A DNA stretch of 64,000 nucleotides from Chryseomonas sp014190935 (GCF_014190935.1 NZ_JACHVV010000003.1:62001-126000), one strand, 5' to 3'. Numbered from the stretch's first letter, positions 45,095 to 54,200 are shown. The notes: generated by a model from the letters alone, not told the origin. Made by a program: numbers and translations.

Positions 45095-45399
45095 GCATCG
45101 AGACCGTGACCGTCCAGATACTGGAAAAGGAATATCGCATCAGCTGCCCGGCTGACGAGCGCGCCAACCTGGAGAGCACCGCTCGCTACCTGGACGGCAA
45201 GATGCGCGAGATCCGCGGCAGCGGCAAGGTCATCGGCGCCGACCGCGTGGCCGTGATGGCCGCCCTCAACATCACCCACGAACTGCTGCACCGCCAGGAC
45301 GACGTCAGCCTGGAAGTCAGCAGCACCCGCGAGCGGGTCCGCGACCTGCTGGATCGCGTCGACCGGGCGCTGATCACCGAACACGACACCACCGCCTGA
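45091..45399 (+). CDS. zapA: Cell division protein ZapA
   Basis: FtsZ-ring stabiliser, cytosolic, dimer/tetramer through a C-terminal helix. 102 residues, the expected length. VTVQILEKEYRISCPADERANLESTARYLDGKMREIR is the conserved globular head; RVAVMAALNITHELLHRQDD leads into the coiled-coil tail. Its start codon overlaps the stop of the coiled-coil gene. The 6S RNA promoter lies about 45 bases past its stop, keeping the zapA-ssrS-5-FCL order conserved in gammaproteobacteria. Confidence 0.97.
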   Translation: MSIETVTVQILEKEYRISCPADERANLESTARYLDGKMREIRGSGKVIGADRVAVMAALNITHELLHRQDDVSLEVSSTRERVRDLLDRVDRALITEHDTTA

Positions 45400-45445
45400 C
45401 AGCCGAGTGGAGATAGGTGGGGGTTTGCATCCCGGCTCAGGGGCG

Positions 45446-45451
45446 TATACT
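45446..45451 (+). promoter_or_regulatory. Sigma-70 -10 box of 6S RNA
   Basis: TATACT at 45446-45451 places the start near 45459, the expected 5' end of 6S RNA. Confidence 0.7.
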
Positions 45452-45458
45452 GGAGGTC

Positions 45459-45636
45459 ACTCTCTGGTGTGTGCGCCAGTCGGTCATGTCCCCGAGCCGA
45501 TAAGCAACACCCCGGGGGTTGCTCGTCAGACTGGTGTGCATGTCCGCTACGGCGGAAAGCCTAAAGGTCTACGACTTCTCCCACCTTGAACCAAGGGTTC
45601 AAGGGCTACACCGGCAGCGGCATTCCGGAGAGCTCA
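45459..45636 (+). ncRNA. ssrS: 6S RNA
   Basis: Binds sigma-70 RNA polymerase in stationary phase by mimicking an open promoter. About 178 nt. Recognised from segments recalled from Pseudomonas 6S: CTGGTGTGTGCGCCAGTCGG near the 5' end, CCCCGAGCCGATAAG, GGTGTGCATGTCCGC, GGAAAGCCTAAAGGTCTAC, and CACCTTGAACCAAGGGTTCA. The closing stem pairs CTCTCTGG (45460-45467) with CCGGAGAG (45625-45632), and a T-run follows. It lies between zapA and the 5-FCL gene, as usual. Ends are estimated to within a few bases. Confidence 0.93.
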
Positions 45637-45644
45637 TTTTTTCC

Positions 45645-46280
45645 ATGACCACCCCGCCTTCTCCCGATCTCAGCAGGCCCGCGCTGCGCAAGCTCCTTCG
45701 CCAGCGACGTCGCGCCCTCACCCCCGTCCAGCAACGCCAGGCCGCCCGCCAACTCTATCGGCAACTCGCCCAGCATCCGCTTTTTCGCCGTGCCCGGCAT
45801 ATCGCCTTCTATCTGCCCAGCGACGGCGAGATCGATCCGCGTCCGCTGCTCGCAGAAGCCCAGCGTCGCGGCAAGGCCACCTACCTGCCGGTGCTCTCGC
45901 GCTGGCCGCGGACGGCGATGATCTTTCAGCGCGTCGGTCGTGGCGAATCCTGGGTGCGCAACCGCTTCGGCATCGCCGAGCCGCGCCCGGATCGGCGCCT
46001 GGGTCGGCCGACCTGGGCGCTGAATCTGATCCTGATGCCGCTGGTGGGCTTCGATCCCCAGGGCGGACGCCTGGGCATGGGCAAGGGCTTCTATGACCGC
46101 AACCTGGCCTACCTGGCGCGCCGGCGGCAATGGCACAGTCCGCAGCTGATCGGCTGCGCTCATGAATGTCAGAAGGTGGAACGACTGGCACTGGCGGCCT
46201 GGGACGTGCCCATGGCGGCCGTGGTGAGCGATGGCGACTGGTACGCTCAACGGATGGGAGAGACTTCCCGCGGCGGCTGA
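45645..46280 (+). CDS. ygfA: 5-formyltetrahydrofolate cyclo-ligase
   Basis: Converts 5-formyl-THF to 5,10-methenyl-THF with ATP; cytosolic. 211 residues from the ATG at 45645, eight bases past the 6S 3' end; the frame open upstream is 6S sequence. Motifs: LRQRRRALTPVQQRQAARQL, IAFYLPSDGEIDPRPLL, and the ATP/Mg loop LILMPLVGFDPQGGRLGMGKGFYDR. Translation probably comes from 6S read-through, since no separate promoter is visible. Its last 34 bases overlap the end of a convergent small gene. Confidence 0.95.
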   Translation: MTTPPSPDLSRPALRKLLRQRRRALTPVQQRQAARQLYRQLAQHPLFRRARHIAFYLPSDGEIDPRPLLAEAQRRGKATYLPVLSRWPRTAMIFQRVGRGESWVRNRFGIAEPRPDRRLGRPTWALNLILMPLVGFDPQGGRLGMGKGFYDRNLAYLARRRQWHSPQLIGCAHECQKVERLALAAWDVPMAAVVSDGDWYAQRMGETSRGG

Positions 46281-46414
46281 GGGTCGCTGGCATAGCGGGC
46301 GTACTGCTGCTGGCTCTGGCGCTGCTCCCAGAAACTCTGGGTGTACCCGGTGGTGACCACGCCCAGGGTAAAGATCAGGACCAGCACCCACAACAGATCA
46401 GGTTTGCGTTTCAT
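46247..46414 (-). CDS. Small single-pass membrane protein
   Basis: 55 residues: basic start MKRKPDLL, one TM helix (about 8-27, WVLVLIFTLGVVTTGYTQ), then a short Gln/Tyr-rich tail. From memory a similar small protein stands next to the 5-FCL gene in P. aeruginosa, which argues that it is real. The 3' end overlaps that of the 5-FCL gene by 34 bases on the other strand. Ribosome site is weak; function is unknown. Confidence 0.65.
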   Translation of the reverse strand: MKRKPDLLWVLVLIFTLGVVTTGYTQSFWEQRQSQQQYARYASDPQPPREVSPIR

Positions 46415-46596
46415 CGAGCTGGGCCACCCCCTTGCTGGCACCTTTGGGCAGGACAGGACGTCGCCCTGTTATGCTCAGCGCGTACGATCAGACTACATCC
46501 GGAATGGGCGGCATTCTGCGACAAGCGGTCGCCCCTTGCAATCGACCAGACCCTTTCCTGGAAGCTCCCGAGCCTCCATTCGTCAGGAGACGAACC

Positions 46597-47052
46597 GTGG
46601 CCTGCTGGCTGTTGAAATCCGAGCCCGATGAATTCTCGCTCACCGACCTGGAACGCCTGGGCCAGGCGCGCTGGGACGGGGTACGCAATTACCAGGCGCG
46701 CAACTTCCTGCGCGCCATGGCACCCGACGAGCTGTTCTTCTTTCATCATTCGAGTTGCGCCGAACCAGGCATCGCCGGCATTGGCCGCATCGTCGGCGAG
46801 GCCTTCGCGGATCCCACCGCCCTGGACCCCGAAAGCCCCTACCATGCGCCCAAGGCGAGTGCCGCAGACAATCCTTGGACGGCGCGCCAGGTGGCCTTCG
46901 TCGAAGCCTTTCCGCGGGTGCTGACCCTGCCGCGTCTGCGCCAGGTGCCGGCGCTCGCCGAGTTCGCCCTGCTGCGCAAGGGCAACCGCCTCTCGGTGAT
47001 GCCGGTCAGCCCGGCGGAATGGGCGGCGATCGTCGCCGCGGCGCGCGGCTGA
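46597..47052 (+). CDS. EVE-domain protein
   Basis: 151 residues with a GTG start at 46597, supported by AGGAG at about 46584 and by the canonical opening ACWLLKSEPDEFSLTDLER. EVE domains belong to the PUA superfamily and are thought to bind modified nucleic-acid bases. Conserved pieces: RWDGVRNYQARNFLRAM, ELFFFHHSSCAEPGIAGIGRIV, DPTALDPESPYHAPKAS and LLRKGNRLSVMPVSPAEWAAI. It ends ten bases from the convergent FliL-like gene. The exact substrate is unknown. Confidence 0.92.
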   Translation: MACWLLKSEPDEFSLTDLERLGQARWDGVRNYQARNFLRAMAPDELFFFHHSSCAEPGIAGIGRIVGEAFADPTALDPESPYHAPKASAADNPWTARQVAFVEAFPRVLTLPRLRQVPALAEFALLRKGNRLSVMPVSPAEWAAIVAAARG

Positions 47053-47061
47053 GCACTGGCC

Positions 47062-47469
47062 TCAGGGCTGGATGATCAGGTTGTTGAACAGCAGGTCTTC
47101 CACCAGCGGCTTGCCCTCCTCCTGGGTCAGGACGCTCTGCACCTGCTTGAGGGCCTCCTGGCGCAGCTTCTCGCGTGCTTCGACACCGGCCAGGGTCTCG
47201 TCGGTCTGCTGGGCGAAGAGCATCACCAGCTGATTGCGAATCAGCGGCTCGTGGAACTCGACCTTATCCTTGGCTTCCTTGCCGGTCATCATCAGGGCGA
47301 TGTCGGCCTTGTAGTACTTGAGCTTGGGGCCGCTGCCATAGTTGCCGACCAGCGCCGGGGTCAGGTTGTAGAACTCGGTCTTGGGCGCCTCCCCTTCCTT
47401 CTTCTCTTCGTTCGCCCAGGCATTGAAGGCCAGGCAGAAGGACAGCAAAACGGCAGCGACGGCTTTCAC
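47062..47469 (-). CDS. FliL-like periplasmic/membrane protein
   Basis: 135 residues with a GTG start at 47469, supported by GAGGA six bases upstream; the frame stays open 11 codons further. Signal/anchor segment about 1-19 (MKAVAAVLLSFCLAFNAWA). The mature part resembles the FliL domain: FYNLTPALVGNYGSGPKLKYYKADIALMM, VEFHEPLIRNQLVMLFAQQTDETLAG, LRQEALKQVQSVL and EDLLFNNLIIQP. True FliL is in the flagellar cluster; this lone copy is a FliL-domain protein outside it, of unknown role. Confidence 0.85.
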   Translation of the reverse strand: MKAVAAVLLSFCLAFNAWANEEKKEGEAPKTEFYNLTPALVGNYGSGPKLKYYKADIALMMTGKEAKDKVEFHEPLIRNQLVMLFAQQTDETLAGVEAREKLRQEALKQVQSVLTQEEGKPLVEDLLFNNLIIQP

Positions 47470-47514
47470 GGCGAATCCTCTAGAAGTGAATGGCTGCAGC
47501 ATAGCCAGCAGGAT

Positions 47515-48540
47515 TCAAGGGGTCACCTCGAACCTGAGGGTTCCGATCACCTGGCCGACGTCCGTCACCACTTGCACCTGCCAACGGCCGGTTACGTCGC
47601 CGGGGAAGTTCTGCTTGTGGGTCCAGGCGCGATAACCGGCCTCGCGACCGCCGCTGATATCCAGCGGAATCCGATCCACCTCCTGACCCGCATGGCGCCA
47701 GACATGGTAGATGCGCTCGTTGAGGCCGCGCGGCGCATTGATGGCGGTGAAGGCATAGAGTCCCTGGGCGCGCAGCTGGGCGATGCTCAGGCTCTTCACC
47801 GCATCGCCGGGCTGGCGCTTGAGGCTGTCGAAGTTGGTGCTCATGCCCATGTCGGTCAGCCACAGGGTGGCCGGCGGCACCCAGGCGCGACCCAGCCAGC
47901 CGAAGGCGCCGATGGCCAGGCACAGACCCAGCAGCCCCAGCCAGCGCCAGCCCAGGCGTACCCGGAAGGCCACCGCCAGACTGGGAAAGGACAGCAGCAC
48001 GGCGACGCCCAGGGCCAGTTCGTAGCTCTGGGTGGTGGTCAGGTGCAGGATGATCGGCAGGGCGGTGAGCAGCACCGCGAACAGCGTCAGGGTGTGGTAG
48101 CTGAGGAACACCCAGCGCCGCGGCGCCAGGGCCTTGTAGTAGAGCGGATCGATGATGGAGACCAAGGCGGCTGCGCCGAGCAGCCCGGTGAACAGCGCCT
48201 GGCCACTGTTCCAGGCCGTGGTGATGGCAAAGAACGGCAGGCAGAAGAACAGGCTTTCCTGGTGGATCAGCTGGGTGGCGTAGCGCAGCAGCGGCGGCGG
48301 CAATTCCCAGCCGAAGCGCCGGCTGATCCAGCCCCGCAGCACGTTTTCCAGCATCAGCCAGACCCAACTCGCCAGCATGACCACGGCCATCACCGGGGCG
48401 AAGCCCTTCTGCCGGTCCACCAGCAGGAAACTGCAGATCCCCGAAATGAAGCCGGCCAGGGCGATCAGTCGCGGATAGCGTTCGAACAGGGCAGTGGCCA
48501 GGTTCAGGGCGCGGGAGGACAGGACTTTCCAGGCAGGCAT
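47515..48540 (-). CDS. Membrane protein with DUF2914/DUF5924 C-terminal domain
   Basis: 341 residues from the ATG at 48540. About seven hydrophobic helices span residues 20-235 (LIALAGFISGICSFLLV, VMAVVMLASWVWLML, LFFCLPFFAITTAW, LFTGLLGAAALVSII, LTLFAVLLTALPIIL, ALGVAVLLSFPSLAVAF, LLGLCLAIGAFGWLG), followed by a soluble beta domain with the DUF2914 pattern YAFTAINAPRGLNERIYHVWRHAGQEVDRIPLDISGGREAGYRAWTHKQNFPGDVTGRWQVQVVT. Function is unknown. It precedes the FliL-like gene by 45 bases on the same strand and may be co-transcribed with it. Confidence 0.85.
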   Translation of the reverse strand: MPAWKVLSSRALNLATALFERYPRLIALAGFISGICSFLLVDRQKGFAPVMAVVMLASWVWLMLENVLRGWISRRFGWELPPPLLRYATQLIHQESLFFCLPFFAITTAWNSGQALFTGLLGAAALVSIIDPLYYKALAPRRWVFLSYHTLTLFAVLLTALPIILHLTTTQSYELALGVAVLLSFPSLAVAFRVRLGWRWLGLLGLCLAIGAFGWLGRAWVPPATLWLTDMGMSTNFDSLKRQPGDAVKSLSIAQLRAQGLYAFTAINAPRGLNERIYHVWRHAGQEVDRIPLDISGGREAGYRAWTHKQNFPGDVTGRWQVQVVTDVGQVIGTLRFEVTP

Positions 48541-48665
48541 GATGACTCGCGAAAACAACGGCAAAGACGCGCCACCCTAGGCGCGCAACCCCCGTAGATC
48601 AAGAGGGAATCCGGGCTGCCGTTGCCACAGGGCGGAAAAGCCTGGACCCGCTGTAATATCATTGT

Positions 48666-48703
48666 AATATTCGAAAACGAACCTGGAATGTTCGCTTTCG
48701 ATT
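48666..48703. promoter_or_regulatory. Two GlpR-like operators upstream of glpT
   Basis: TTCGAAAACGAA (48670-48681) is an inverted repeat, and TTCGCTTTCGAT (48691-48702) is a second, 21 bp away. Both fit the TTCG-N4-CGAA-type motif of Pseudomonas DeoR-family GlpR. They lie 28-65 bases before the glpT start, a position suited to repression relieved by glycerol 3-phosphate. Confidence 0.65.
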
Positions 48704-48730
48704 AATACCTATAACAATACCGAGGCTCCC

Positions 48731-50071
48731 ATGCTTGGAATCTTCGCCCCTGCGGCCCATCGCACGCCGCTGCCCGCCGATCGCATCGACCCCGTCTACC
48801 GCCGTCTCCGCTGGCAGATCTTTGCCGGGATCTTCATCGGCTACGCCGGCTACTATCTGCTGCGCAAGAACTTCTCGCTGGCCATGCCCTACCTGGTGGA
48901 GCAAGGCTACAGCCGGGGTGAACTGGGGGTGGCGCTGTCCGCGGTGGCCATCGCCTACGGCCTGTCCAAGTTCCTCATGGGGCTGGTCTCGGACCGCTCC
49001 AATCCGCGCTACTTCCTGCCCTTCGGGCTGGTGATGTCGGCGCTGGTGATGTTGCTGTTCGGATTCGCGCCCTGGGCCACCTCCAGTGTCAGCATCATGT
49101 TCGTCCTGCTGTTCCTCAACGGCTGGTTCCAAGGCATGGGCTGGCCGCCCAGCGGTCGCACCATGGTGCACTGGTGGTCGCAGAAGGAGCGTGGCGGGGT
49201 GGTCTCGGTCTGGAACGTCGCCCACAACGTCGGCGGCGGCCTGATCGGCCCGCTGTTCCTGCTCGGCCTGGCCTGGTTCAACGACTGGCACGCCGCCTTC
49301 TATGTCCCGGCCGTGGTGGCCCTGGCAGTGGCGGCCTTCGCCTTCATCGCCATGCGCGACACCCCGCAGTCCTGCGGCCTGCCGTCGGTGGAACACTGGA
49401 AACAGGACTTCCCCGAGGGCTACAGCGAAGGTCACGAACGCGAATTCTCCACCAAGGAGATCTTCGTCGAGTACGTGCTGAAGAATCGCCTGCTCTGGTA
49501 CATCGCCTTTGCCAACGTCTTCGTCTATCTGCTGCGCTATGGCGTGCTGGACTGGGCGCCCACCTACCTCAAGGAAGCCAAGCACTTCTCGGTGGACAAG
49601 ACCTCCTGGGCCTACTTCTTCTACGAATGGGCCGGCATCCCCGGCACCCTGCTCTGCGGCTGGCTCTCGGACAAGCTGTTCCGCGGCAACCGCGGCGCCA
49701 CCGGCGTGGTGTTCATGCTCGGCGTGCTGGTCGCCACCCTGGTCTACTGGCTCAACCCGGAAGGCAATCCCGGCATCGACCTGGCGGCCCTGGTATCCAT
49801 CGGCTTCCTGATCTACGGGCCGGTGATGCTGATCGGCCTGCAGGCGCTGGAACTGGTCCCCAAGAAGGCCGCCGGCACCGCCGCGGGCTTCACCGGGCTG
49901 TTCGGCTACCTGGGTGGCTCGGTCGCGGCCAACGCCCTGGTCGGCTACACCGTGGACCACTTCGGCTGGGATGGCGGCTTCATGCTGCTGATCGGCTCTT
50001 GCGTCCTGGCCATCGTCTTCCTGGCGATGACCCTAAGACACACCGGCATGGTGGCCAAGTCGGCGCGCTGA
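48731..50071 (+). CDS. glpT: Glycerol-3-phosphate/phosphate antiporter GlpT
   Basis: Major-facilitator inner-membrane transporter that takes up glycerol 3-phosphate in exchange for phosphate; also the entry route of fosfomycin. 446 residues, twelve helices. Family signs: IFAGIFIGYAGYYLLRKNFSLAMPYL, SKFLMGLVSDRSNPRYFLP (the organophosphate transporter signature region), LNGWFQGMGWPPSGRTMVHWWSQKERGG and GPVMLIGLQALELVPKKAAGTAAGFTGLFGYLGG. Operators for GlpR lie upstream. The other glp genes are not in the window. Confidence 0.97.
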   Translation: MLGIFAPAAHRTPLPADRIDPVYRRLRWQIFAGIFIGYAGYYLLRKNFSLAMPYLVEQGYSRGELGVALSAVAIAYGLSKFLMGLVSDRSNPRYFLPFGLVMSALVMLLFGFAPWATSSVSIMFVLLFLNGWFQGMGWPPSGRTMVHWWSQKERGGVVSVWNVAHNVGGGLIGPLFLLGLAWFNDWHAAFYVPAVVALAVAAFAFIAMRDTPQSCGLPSVEHWKQDFPEGYSEGHEREFSTKEIFVEYVLKNRLLWYIAFANVFVYLLRYGVLDWAPTYLKEAKHFSVDKTSWAYFFYEWAGIPGTLLCGWLSDKLFRGNRGATGVVFMLGVLVATLVYWLNPEGNPGIDLAALVSIGFLIYGPVMLIGLQALELVPKKAAGTAAGFTGLFGYLGGSVAANALVGYTVDHFGWDGGFMLLIGSCVLAIVFLAMTLRHTGMVAKSAR

Positions 50072-50087
50072 GCCTGGCGGCGGCCTC

Positions 50088-50368
50088 GTAGGTTGGGCTG
50101 AGACGGCCTCATCGTCGAAGTCCAACGTGGTCGGTGCCCAGAGCAAGACCTGTTGGGCTTCGCTGCGCTCAACCCAACCCACGGCGGCACCTCGGCGGTC
50201 CGCTATCGCTGGCGAGCCGGGGGCATAGACATGCGGCCTCGTAGGTTGGGCTGAGACGGCCTCATCGTCGAAGCCCAACGTGGTCGGTGCCCAGGGCAAG
50301 ACCTGTTGGGCTTCGCTGCGCTCAACCCAACCTACGGCGGCACCTCGGCGGTCCGCCATCGCCGCGAC
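50088..50368. repeat. Tandem 153-bp repeat of the GTTGGGCTT palindrome family
   Basis: Two units begin with GTAGGTTGGGCTGAGACGG at 50088 and 50241 and run through a long imperfect hairpin to CTCAACCCAACC near 50180 and 50334. Each is followed by GGCGGCACCTCGGCGGTCCG. The units are over 95% alike across the hairpin, so the duplication is recent. They fill the gap between glpT and the reductase gene, whose 3' ends converge. Confidence 0.88.
50205..50234. other. 30-bp relic of the adjacent reductase gene inside the repeat
   Basis: This stretch between the two repeat units matches 27 of 30 bases of 50464-50493 in the reductase coding sequence. Translated on the minus strand it reads HVYAPGSPAI, against HVYASGSPAM in the reductase. 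It is an orphan piece of that gene's NAD-binding motif. Confidence 0.8.
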
Positions 50369-50372
50369 AGGC

Positions 50373-51341
50373 TCAGCTCCGCGGCGCGTAGGCGAAGACG
50401 TCGGCGCGCATCTGGTGCGCATCCATGCCTGCGTCCACCAGGGCATCCAGGGTGGCATAGACCATCGCTGGCGAGCCGCTGGCATAGACGTGCAGGCCGC
50501 TCAGGTCGGCGAAATCCGCGCGCACCACCTCGTGCAGCAGACCACAGCGCCCATCCCAGCCGCAGGCATCGCTCACCACCCGGTTCAGGGTGAGATTGGG
50601 CAACTCCGCCCAGGCGTCCCAGGCCTCGATGGCATAGAAGTCGTCCGGCGTCCGTACCCCCCAGTAAAGGTGCACCGGCTGGGCGAAGCCCCGGGTGCGG
50701 GCATCCTCGATCAGGCTGTGCATCTGCGCCATGCCGGTCCCGGCGGCGATCAGTACCAGGGGACCGTCGGGCAATTCGGCCAGGTGGGCGTCGCCATAGG
50801 GCAGCTCGACCTGGGCCATGCCCTTGCCTTCCAGTTGCGCCAGCAGCGCCTGGCTGCTGGCCTCGCGAGCCAGCACGTGCAATTCCAGTTCACGCCCCTG
50901 ATGGGGCGCCGAGGCCAGGGAAAAGGCCGACTGCTTGCCGTCGTCGCGCTGGATCAGCAGGTACTGACCGGCGTGATAGCGTGGCGGCCGCCCGGCCGGA
51001 GCACGCAGGCGCACCCGGCGGACATCGCCACCCACATCGTCCAGCGCCACCACCTGACAGGCCAGTTGGCGCACCGGCAACTCGCCGGGCGCCAGGACGC
51101 CGTCCCACTGCAGCAGGCAATCGCTCAGGGGCACCGCCACGCAGACATAGATCTCGCCATGATCGACGCTCTGGCCGTGCTGGCTGACCTGGCCCTCCAC
51201 CAGCAGCGCGGCGCAGAGCTGGCAATTGCCGTTGCGGCAGCTGTGCGGCCCGCTGTAGCCGAGGCGCTGCGCGGCGGCCAGGATGGCTTCGCCGGGCTGG
51301 GTTTCCAGTACCGCACCCGAGGGCTGCAGGGTGACCTTCAT
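50373..51341 (-). CDS. Ferredoxin-flavin reductase (AscD-like, CDP-glucoseen-reductase family)
   Basis: 322 residues from the ATG at 51341. N-terminal plant-type 2Fe-2S ferredoxin domain (CRNGNCQLCAALL with further Cys downstream), then an FAD domain (YHAGQYLLIQRDDGKQSAFSLASAP) and an NAD(P)-binding domain (LVLIAAGTGMAQMHSLIEDA, HVYASGSPAMV). It passes electrons from NAD(P)H to an unidentified partner oxygenase or reductase. It is usually annotated as CDP-6-deoxy-delta-3,4-glucoseen reductase, but no deoxysugar genes are here, so that name is doubtful. It follows ubiD after 11 bases; this pairing is kept in pseudomonads. Confidence 0.88.
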   Translation of the reverse strand: MKVTLQPSGAVLETQPGEAILAAAQRLGYSGPHSCRNGNCQLCAALLVEGQVSQHGQSVDHGEIYVCVAVPLSDCLLQWDGVLAPGELPVRQLACQVVALDDVGGDVRRVRLRAPAGRPPRYHAGQYLLIQRDDGKQSAFSLASAPHQGRELELHVLAREASSQALLAQLEGKGMAQVELPYGDAHLAELPDGPLVLIAAGTGMAQMHSLIEDARTRGFAQPVHLYWGVRTPDDFYAIEAWDAWAELPNLTLNRVVSDACGWDGRCGLLHEVVRADFADLSGLHVYASGSPAMVYATLDALVDAGMDAHQMRADVFAYAPRS

Positions 51342-51352
51342 CGTCGTCTCCG

Positions 51353-52819
51353 TTAGTCGATCCCGAGACTGGACCACATCTCGTCCACCCGTTTGACCAC
51401 CGCTTCGTCCTTGACGATCGCCCGCCCCCACTCGCGGGTGGTTTCACCCGGCCACTTGTGGGTGGCATCCAGGCCCATCTTCGAGCCCAGGCCGGAGATC
51501 GGCGAGGCGAAGTCCAGGTAGTCGATGGGGGTGTTGTCGATCATCACGGTGTCGCGCTTGGGATCCATGCGCGTGGTGACCGCCCAGATGACGTCGTTCC
51601 AGTCACGGGCATTGATGTCGTCGTCGGTGACGATCACGAACTTGGTGTACATGAACTGCCGCAGGAACGACCACACACCCAGCATCACCCGCTTGGCGTG
51701 GCCGGGGTACTGCTTCTTGATGGTCACCACCGCCATGCGGTAGGAGCAGCCTTCCGGCGGTAGGTAGAAGTCGACGATTTCCGGAAACTGCTTTTGCAGG
51801 ATGGGCACGAAGACTTCGTTGAGCGCGACGCCAAGGATGGCCGGCTCGTCCGGCGGACGCCCGGTGTAGGTGCTGTGATAGATGGGATCGCGGCGCCGGG
51901 TGATGCGCTCCACGGTAAAGACCGGGAAGGTATCGACCTCGTTGTAGTAGCCGGTGTGATCGCCATAGGGCCCTTCCGGCGCGGTTTCGCCCGGATGGAT
52001 GACCCCTTCCAGCACGATCTCGGCACTGGCCGGCACCTGCAGGTCATTGCCCACGCACTTGATCAGTTCGCTGCGACTGCCGCGCAACAGGCCGGCGAAG
52101 GCGTATTCGGACAGGGTGTCGGGTACCGGGGTGACCGCGCCGAGGATGGTGGCCGGATCGGCGCCCAGGGCCACGGCCACCGGATAGGGCTGCCCGGGAT
52201 GCTTCTGGCACCACTCGCGGAAGTCCAGGGCACCGCCCCTGTGACTCAGCCAGCGCATGATCAGCTTGTTGCGGCCGATGACCTGCTGGCGATAGATACC
52301 GAGGTTCTGGCGTTCCTTGTTTGGTCCGCGGGTGACCGTCAGGCCCCAGGTGATCAGCGGCGCCACGTCGCCCGGCCAGCAGTGCTGGATCGGCAACTTG
52401 CCCAGGTCGACCGCCTCGCCCTCCTCGATCACCTCCTGGCAAGGCGCATCCTTGAGCACCTTGGGCGCCATGCTGATGACCTTCTTGTAGATCGGCAGCT
52501 TCGACCAGGCGTCCTTGAGGCCCTTGGGCGGCTCGGGCTCCTTGAGAAAGGCCAGCAGCTTGCCGATCTCGCGCAGGGCGCCGACGTCCTCGGCGCCCAT
52601 GCCCAGGGCCACGCGCTGGGGCGTGCCGAACAGGTTGCCCAGCACGGGCATGGAGAAGCCCACGGGATTCTCGAACAGCAGCGCCGGGCCCTGCTTGCGC
52701 AGGGTCCGGTCGCAGATTTCGGTCATCTCGAGGATCGGCGAGACCGGGGCGGTCACGCGCTTCAGTTCACCACGCTGCTCCAGGCTGCGGATGAAGTCAC
52801 GCAGATCTCGGTATTGCAT
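51353..52819 (-). CDS. ubiD: 3-octaprenyl-4-hydroxybenzoate carboxy-lyase UbiD
   Basis: Decarboxylates 3-polyprenyl-4-hydroxybenzoate in ubiquinone synthesis using prenylated FMN from UbiX. 488 residues, full length. Opening MQYRDLRDFIRSLEQRGELKRV is canonical. NLGIYRQQVIGRNKLIMRWLSHRGGALDF and EIVLEGVIHPGETAPEGPYGDHTGYYN contain the prFMN-binding Arg and the catalytic Glu-Arg-Glu region; IVTDDDINARDWNDVIWA closes the active site. It precedes the AscD-like gene and follows rho with opposite placement of the rho terminator between. Confidence 0.96.
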   Translation of the reverse strand: MQYRDLRDFIRSLEQRGELKRVTAPVSPILEMTEICDRTLRKQGPALLFENPVGFSMPVLGNLFGTPQRVALGMGAEDVGALREIGKLLAFLKEPEPPKGLKDAWSKLPIYKKVISMAPKVLKDAPCQEVIEEGEAVDLGKLPIQHCWPGDVAPLITWGLTVTRGPNKERQNLGIYRQQVIGRNKLIMRWLSHRGGALDFREWCQKHPGQPYPVAVALGADPATILGAVTPVPDTLSEYAFAGLLRGSRSELIKCVGNDLQVPASAEIVLEGVIHPGETAPEGPYGDHTGYYNEVDTFPVFTVERITRRRDPIYHSTYTGRPPDEPAILGVALNEVFVPILQKQFPEIVDFYLPPEGCSYRMAVVTIKKQYPGHAKRVMLGVWSFLRQFMYTKFVIVTDDDINARDWNDVIWAVTTRMDPKRDTVMIDNTPIDYLDFASPISGLGSKMGLDATHKWPGETTREWGRAIVKDEAVVKRVDEMWSSLGID

Positions 52820-52896
52820 GCGGCCTCTTGGCGCTGGGGAAAGTCTGGCAGTCTACCGCCTGAGTCGCGCATCGAGAAAGCACTGGCCCAGAAACG

Positions 52897-52924
52897 CCAA
52901 AGGCCGGGATTTCCCGGCCTTTGG
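52897..52924 (-). terminator. Hairpin terminator of rho
   Basis: CCAAAGGCCGGG (52897-52908) and CCCGGCCTTTGG (52913-52924) form a perfect 12-bp stem with a four-base loop, 14 bases past the rho stop on the minus strand. The T-tract after the stem is weak. Confidence 0.75.
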
Positions 52925-52937
52925 CTGTGACTGCGCC

Positions 52938-54200
<1,263 letters not shown>

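Noticed and set aside
50088..50368. CRISPR-like array
   Set aside because: Only two long units, palindromic throughout, with no short repeat-spacer periodicity and no cas genes.
50373..51341. Deoxysugar biosynthesis function suggested by the usual gene name
   Set aside because: No sugar-nucleotide genes nearby; the domain order only supports a general ferredoxin-flavin NAD(P)H reductase.
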